The notes under the pieces were generated by a model. That model was not told where the DNA came from. It made no database searches and saw nothing but the letters and a program-made list of their open reading frames with translations. From Streptomyces tibetensis (lineage in GTDB: Bacteria > Actinomycetota > Actinomycetes > Streptomycetales > Streptomycetaceae), in contig NZ_SZVW01000001.1 of NCBI RefSeq assembly GCF_007655005.1, positions 310,001 to 374,000 on the forward strand: a stretch of DNA of 64,000 nt, given 5' to 3'. The position numbers and the translations under genes were made by a program. Shown here in pieces: positions 55,601 through 61,600 of the stretch (positions within the stretch are counted from its first letter, which is position 1; each line of letters starts with the position of its first letter).

Positions 55601-58600
55601 AGCGCCATCTGGTAGTGCGCGTGGTTGCGCCACCTGGAGTCGGCGGGGTCGCCGAAGTCCTCGATCGGGGCGATCATCCCGGGGTACTCGCGGGCGAGCG
55701 CCTCCACCACCTGATGGGTGACCGTGGCCAGCCGGGTGCCCGCGGGGCTGTCACCCTGCTCGGGGGTGCCGAGATACCGGCCGTCGGCGTACAGGAACTG
55801 CACCACCCGGCTCATGCCGAGGGTCGGCGGGTCGTCCTCGGTCAGATAGGCGGGGGCGTACGGTTCCGTGCCCTTGCCGCCGCGCTTGGCGAGGGTGGTG
55901 CCGTCGTCCAGGCCGGCCAGGCGGCGCGCCTCCCGGTGCGTCATCCGGTCCAGGCTCCAGGTGCGGAACGCGGTCGGCTCGGCGTCCCCGGTCCTGCGCA
56001 CGTACACGGTCTTCTCGACCCGGTACAGGGCGGTGCCGGTCGCGCTCTTGCCGGTGGACTTGACGGCGCCGGATCCGCCGACCGTCGCGTACCGGCCGCG
56101 GGTGTGTCCCAGGCGCCCGCCCGGGCCGAACTGGAAGCGCAGCCTGACCTTCTCGAAGAACCCGTCGAGCAGGCCCAGCGTCAGGTCCGAGGTGTTGAAC
56201 GTCGGCCCCAGGACGCCGAAGAACTCCAGGGCGTGGGTCCTGGTGTGCTTGCGGGTGTTCTGCACCGTCAGCTGTCCGGTCTGGGCCAGCTTGGCCTTGT
56301 CGCTCTCCGAGGCCAGGACGGCCTCCCCCGGCTCGACCCGGTCGATGACGAACGCGCCCAGCGGGGTGTGCTTCTTGTCGTCGGCGAACAGCGGTTTGCC
56401 CGGCACCATGGACCGGGAGAGCCGGTCGGCCAGCTGGTGGAAGTTGCCGGAGGAGAAGAACGCGGCCAGTTCGTCGTGGGCGGTGCTGCCCGGTTCGGCG
56501 CCGACCCGGTCCACCGCCCAGTCCAGGATCTCCTGTACGGGCCCGAAGTCCTCGGTGGTGACGTGCCGGTAGTCGGACTCGGCGTTCAGCCGCATCCGTT
56601 GCGGGATGCGGACCGCGTCGTACGGGGCGGTGAGGCTGTCCGCCAGCCGTAGTCCGAGCCCGTCGCGCAGGGGCACGCCGGAGTCGAGGTCCGGGGCGCC
56701 GGCCCTTTCGGGCCTGGCGCGCCACCGGGTGCCGAGGACGCCCTTCCTGGCGGGGCGCGGGGCCCGGGTGTCGGTGACGTGTACCTCGTAGTACACGTCG
56801 TCGATGTGGACGTGTGAGTGGTCGTCGGCCTTGCTCTCCCCCTGGCTGGTCACCTCGTCCTGGAGGGTGTAGGCGGTGTCCCGGGAGCGGGCGAGCCGCG
56901 TCCCCAGCCGGCCGAAGGCGGCGAAGCCGCCCGGCAGCGGGCCGATCGGTACGGCCGGGCCGACCTGCTGGGTGGTGCTGAGGGACTTGCTGCCGCCGAC
57001 GGTGGTCTTGGCCCGGTACTGGTTGTCGATCTTGGTCGGCCCGGTGCTGTCGGCGAACCGCTCCCAGGCGCCGTAGTTGCGGATCCGTACGCGCAGCTTG
57101 CGCAGCCGCCCGGACTCGGCGCGGTAGATGAACTCCCGGCCGTCCCCGGCGAAGGTGCGCGGCTGTTCCCGCATGGCCCGCTCCAGCCGGTGCTGCACGC
57201 CCACGTCGATGTCGCTGGAGCGTGCCGGGTTGCGCGGTGCCGGGCTGTCGGCGGGCTCGGCGGGCCGGGTCTCCTCGTCCTCGCCGTGCAGCAGGTCGGC
57301 GATGGCCCGCGCGGCGGTGCCGGGGCTCCGCAGGTAGGGGTGGCCCTGGCCGAAGGCGAACAGGGCGGCCTCGGCCCCTTCCGGCGTGCCGTCGGTGGAG
57401 AACGGCAGCAGGCCGTCGACGTATGCGGGCATGCGGCTGTCGTCGGCGAAGTTGCTGGCCCGCTGGACGACCGGAGGGGGCAGCAGGTCGCGGTCCACTC
57501 GCGGCGGGCGGCGGTCCGTCAGCTCGTTGTCGATCTCCGCCCCGGGGAACGGGGGCGTGGGCTGCAGGACATGGGCCAGCGTCCGCCCCGGCCGCGGGCT
57601 GGAGGAGGGGGAGGGCTCGCGGGTCTCGTCACCGCTGGGGCCGCGAGGGGAGGCCGGGTCGGGCGGATCCGCGGGAGAGGACCCGGCGGCGGTGTCGGGG
57701 CCCCCGAAGAACCCGAAGGTGCCGGCCCGCCGCAGGGGCTTCCGCCATCCCGTGTCCCGGGACGCCTTGGCATGCGACGGGCCCGGGGCGGCGGGGAGGG
57801 TCAGCGTGTTACGGACGGCGGGGGCGGGCGCCGGCATCGTCGCGGAGCGGCGTGCGGTGGCCGAAAGTCCCGGGACGGTCGACTTGTGGGGCGAGTGCGT
57901 GTCGAGGAACAGCTGGGGCGGGCGGGCGGTGGAGGGCCCGTACTCGGTGACCGTACGGGGGACCGGGGTGGAGACCGCAGGGGTGGGCGGCGAGGTCACT
58001 TCCGGGGCGGCCGCGGCGGAGGACGGCGCCGTGAGCGTGCCGGGCAGCGGCAGGCGCTCCGGGCCGCGGGGCGTGTCCACGAGCGTCAGGTGGCCGGATT
58101 CGGCGAGGGGCACCGGGTCGACGGGCCGGCCGTCGGGGCCGAACTCGATCGACAGGAAGGTGTGGCCCTCGTACAGGAAGCGGTCGCTCACCCGCCCGTA
58201 CTGGAAGTCGACCCAGTCGATGCGGCCCTGGTGGTTGAAGGCGTTGACCGAGTGGACTCTGCCGTCCGGCCGCTGGAAGCGGACGATCGCCGCCGAGCCG
58301 TGCCGGTTCGCGTCGTCTCGGCCTCGGCCGAGCCACCACTCGATGGTGCGGACGGCGTTCGCGGTGGCCGTACGGGCGCTGGTGCCCGGCTTCTCCTCGT
58401 GGATCCGCCACCCGGTGTTCAACCAGCGCGCGGTCCGCTCCATGCTGTCCCGCTCGACCTCAAGCCCGCGCCCGCTGCCCCGCCTCACGGCCTGGACGGG
58501 CGCGGCCGCGGTGGGCCGGCCGAACCAGGACAGCAGCCCCGAGCGCGTCACGTCGAGGCAGTTGAGCTGGCGCGCGGGGTCGCCCCAGCCGGCGTTGACG

Positions 58601-61600
58601 TGCCGCACCCACGGTGCGCCACCGGCGCCGGTGAACAGGGAGTTGCGGGGGATCACGAGATTCAGCCTGCGGACGGGCCCGGCCCACTCGAAGTGGGCGC
58701 CGCGCGGGTCGGGGAAGCGCTGGTACGAGCCGTCGGGATCGACCGGGAAGACGTCGCGCAGCCGCTGCTCGTCGGCCTCCGACGGCCGGTCAAGACCGCC
58801 CGACTCCTGGTCGTACGGGCGGATCTGCCGCAGGCTGTCCCGCGACAGGGCGGGGCCGTAGGTGGCCACGTGGCGCGGGCCGCCACGGCGGTCGTCGAAT
58901 GCGAGTGTCAGCTTGTCACGGCCGGTGCCGACAGCGGACGGGCCACTGTGGTACTCGATGGTGAAGTTGGCGGCGGTGATGCGGTATCCCGGCGAACCGG
59001 CCTGGAGCCGCTTCAGCTCCGTGTCCAGATGTTCCCGGAACAACGCCGCGACCGCCTCGGCACGCGCCTCCCCGTTCCCGCCGTGGCCGCGGTCACCCCC
59101 CTCAATGGTGATCTTGAGTATCGGCAGCCGCAGTTGATGATCGGCGTTCCACACCCCGATCCTGGCCGCCACCCTGGCCAGGCTCCTGACGGTGCGGTCC
59201 GCGTGGTCGGGCACCTCCGTGGACCCCTCGTCGAAGGTGATGGACGCCGGATCCGCATGGTGGCCGCGGAGTACGACGGCGGTGAGCGGGTTGGCCACCT
59301 TCGAGGGGGCCTCGCTCAGCAGGTCCGCGTTGACGTCGTGCACGGACTGGCCGGGGAGTTGTGCGTACATACGCAGGTACCAGCGGCGCTTGCCGGGGAT
59401 GACCGGTTCGAACCTCCCGAGCCGGGTCATCGCATCCCTGGTGGCGAGTTCCAGGGCTCGCTCCGCACGCGCGCGCTTGTCGGAGCCCTCGGACGCCGCG
59501 CGCAGCTCTTCCTGAGCCTGCCGCGCTCTGATCAGGGCCTGCGTCAGATCGCGGTAGCCGGCCACCTCCGCGAGGTGCTCGTCGATCCCGGCGCCCTGCT
59601 GCCGCCCGATCTCCCGGCGCAGCTCCGCCAGCATCTCCTCCAACTCGTCGAGTCCCAGGTTGTCGAGGTTCGCCCGGACTGCGCCGCGTTGCCGGTGCGC
59701 CTGCTCCGACGTCCGTGCATGGTTCTCCATGGAGATCTGGTGGGTGCCGTCCTCGCTGGCGAGGACCACGCTCAGGAAGTGGTGCTCGGCATGGCTGCCG
59801 TCAGGCTGTTCGCCGGGTTTGGCGTAGTTGTGCTTCAGACCCGACTCGCCGTTCTCTCCAGGCGCGAGGATGGACTGCACCAGGTACCCGTCGCCGACCT
59901 CGGCCCAGGCGTACTCGTTGACCCCGATACGGCGGGCCGCGTCCGACAGGGCGTTCCGCCGCGGGTCCCCGGGTTCGGCAAGGCTCAGCGCACTGCCGTA
60001 CGCCCGGCCGGGCAGCGGGCCACCAGGCCCTCCGCTCGTCCGGTCGTCCCGGCGCAGCACGTCGGCCGCCCACTCCGGACGTACCGCGTCCGGCGGGGTC
60101 TCGCCGTCCGCCACCCGTGCCAGGGCTTCGGCGAGGGGGTGGGTCCCGGTGACCTCCGAGTAGTTGGCGCTGACCGGCGCGGTGATCACCTCGCCGCTCT
60201 GGCGGTCGCGGAGGGCCAGGTGCGACGTGCGGTTACCGTCGGACACCACGTCGGCGAACTCCCGGCTCGCCTCACCGGGGTCCAGTCTGCCCTTCGCCAA
60301 CACGGGGGTGACCCGGAACAGTTGCCTGCTGCTTCCGTCGGGGGTGGGGAGGATGATGCTCAGGTCCTCGTCGGTCTCCAGCCGCACCCCGCCGCCCGCG
60401 CGCGCCAGCTTGACCGAGGAGCGGGCGACGGCCTCGGCCGTGGCGAAGACCTGCTGTCCCTGCGCGCCGTCCTCCACGGCGAGCGTACGGTCGGCGGAGA
60501 TCCGCAGGGCGGGCCGGTCGGTGGCCAATATCTCGGCGTAGTCCTGCACCGGCATCGTGAACTCCGGGGCGTCCGCCCTCACGTCGAACGCGCGGGGCGA
60601 ACGCCGGTCGTACCGCGTGTCCCCGGGCCTGCGGAACAGCACGCCGTCGCCGCGGTCGTCCACGACGGTGTAGTCCCTGGTCGTCAGGGGCCTGGGCCGG
60701 CGCGCGTCGGCCCAGGCGCGGGGAGCGGAGTCGTCGGGGGAAGCGGGGTCGTCGGTGCCGCTGTCGCCTCCGTACAGGTCCAACAGGCCATCGATATCCG
60801 CTTCGCTGTTCCTGCCGCCGTCGTCGCTGCCGCCGTCGTCGCTGCCGCCGTCGTCGCTGCCGCCGCCGTCGCTGTCGCTGTAGTGGCTGCCGCTGTCGTC
60901 GCTGTCGCGGTCGCTGTCCAGCGCGTCCAAGTCCGCCCGGAACGACGCGAGGTCATCCCATCTGCCCAGCCGGTCCGGACCTGCGACGAGGGCCAGCGCG
61001 CCGAGGCGGCGCAGGTGCCCGCCGGTGACCTCGCCGTCGGAGCCGAGGCCCAGGACCCGCCCGGCCAGGCCGTGGATCCTGCCGACCGCGTGCTGGAGCT
61101 GGACCGGGCCCTCCGCGCTCGCCAGCGCGAGCCGCCGCAGCGCCCGCGCCGTGTCGCGGAGCGTGCCGGGCTCACGGGCGTCCCTGACCTCGGGCCCGAA
61201 GAACAGCTCCACCCAGCGGTCGTCGTCGATTCCGGCGACGCTCTCGACATCCGGCGCCGGGGCGGAAGGCAAGCCGGAAGGCAGCGCGGTGAGGGCCGCT
61301 TCACTGGTCAGCAGGTCCGGGGGAACGGCGAGGGCCAGCGAGCCGAGGCGGCGGAGGTGATCGACCCGCACCTCGCTGTCGGAGCCGAGGTCCAGCACCC
61401 GCCGGGCCAGGCCGTGGAGATCGCCGAGCGGGTCCGGGGACGAGCCCGGCCGCCCCGCGCCCGCCAGGGCGAGCCGCCGCAGCGCCCGCGCCGTGGCCAT
61501 GAGCGTGTCGAGCGGGTGGCGGCCGAGAGCGCCGGCCTCGAAGAACTGGTGCAGCGACCACAGGTCCTCGATGTCCTCGCCCGGGGCGGGGGGCGCGGCC

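Noticed and set aside
52207..56652. A plus-strand open frame of 1,481 codons
   Set aside because: Antisense of the beta-rich region, with Val/Gly/Arg/Asp-rich text and no ribosome site.
60790..60920. RTX calcium-binding repeats
   Set aside because: The DDGGS units lack the nonapeptide GGxGxDxUx periodicity, so they read as an acidic linker.
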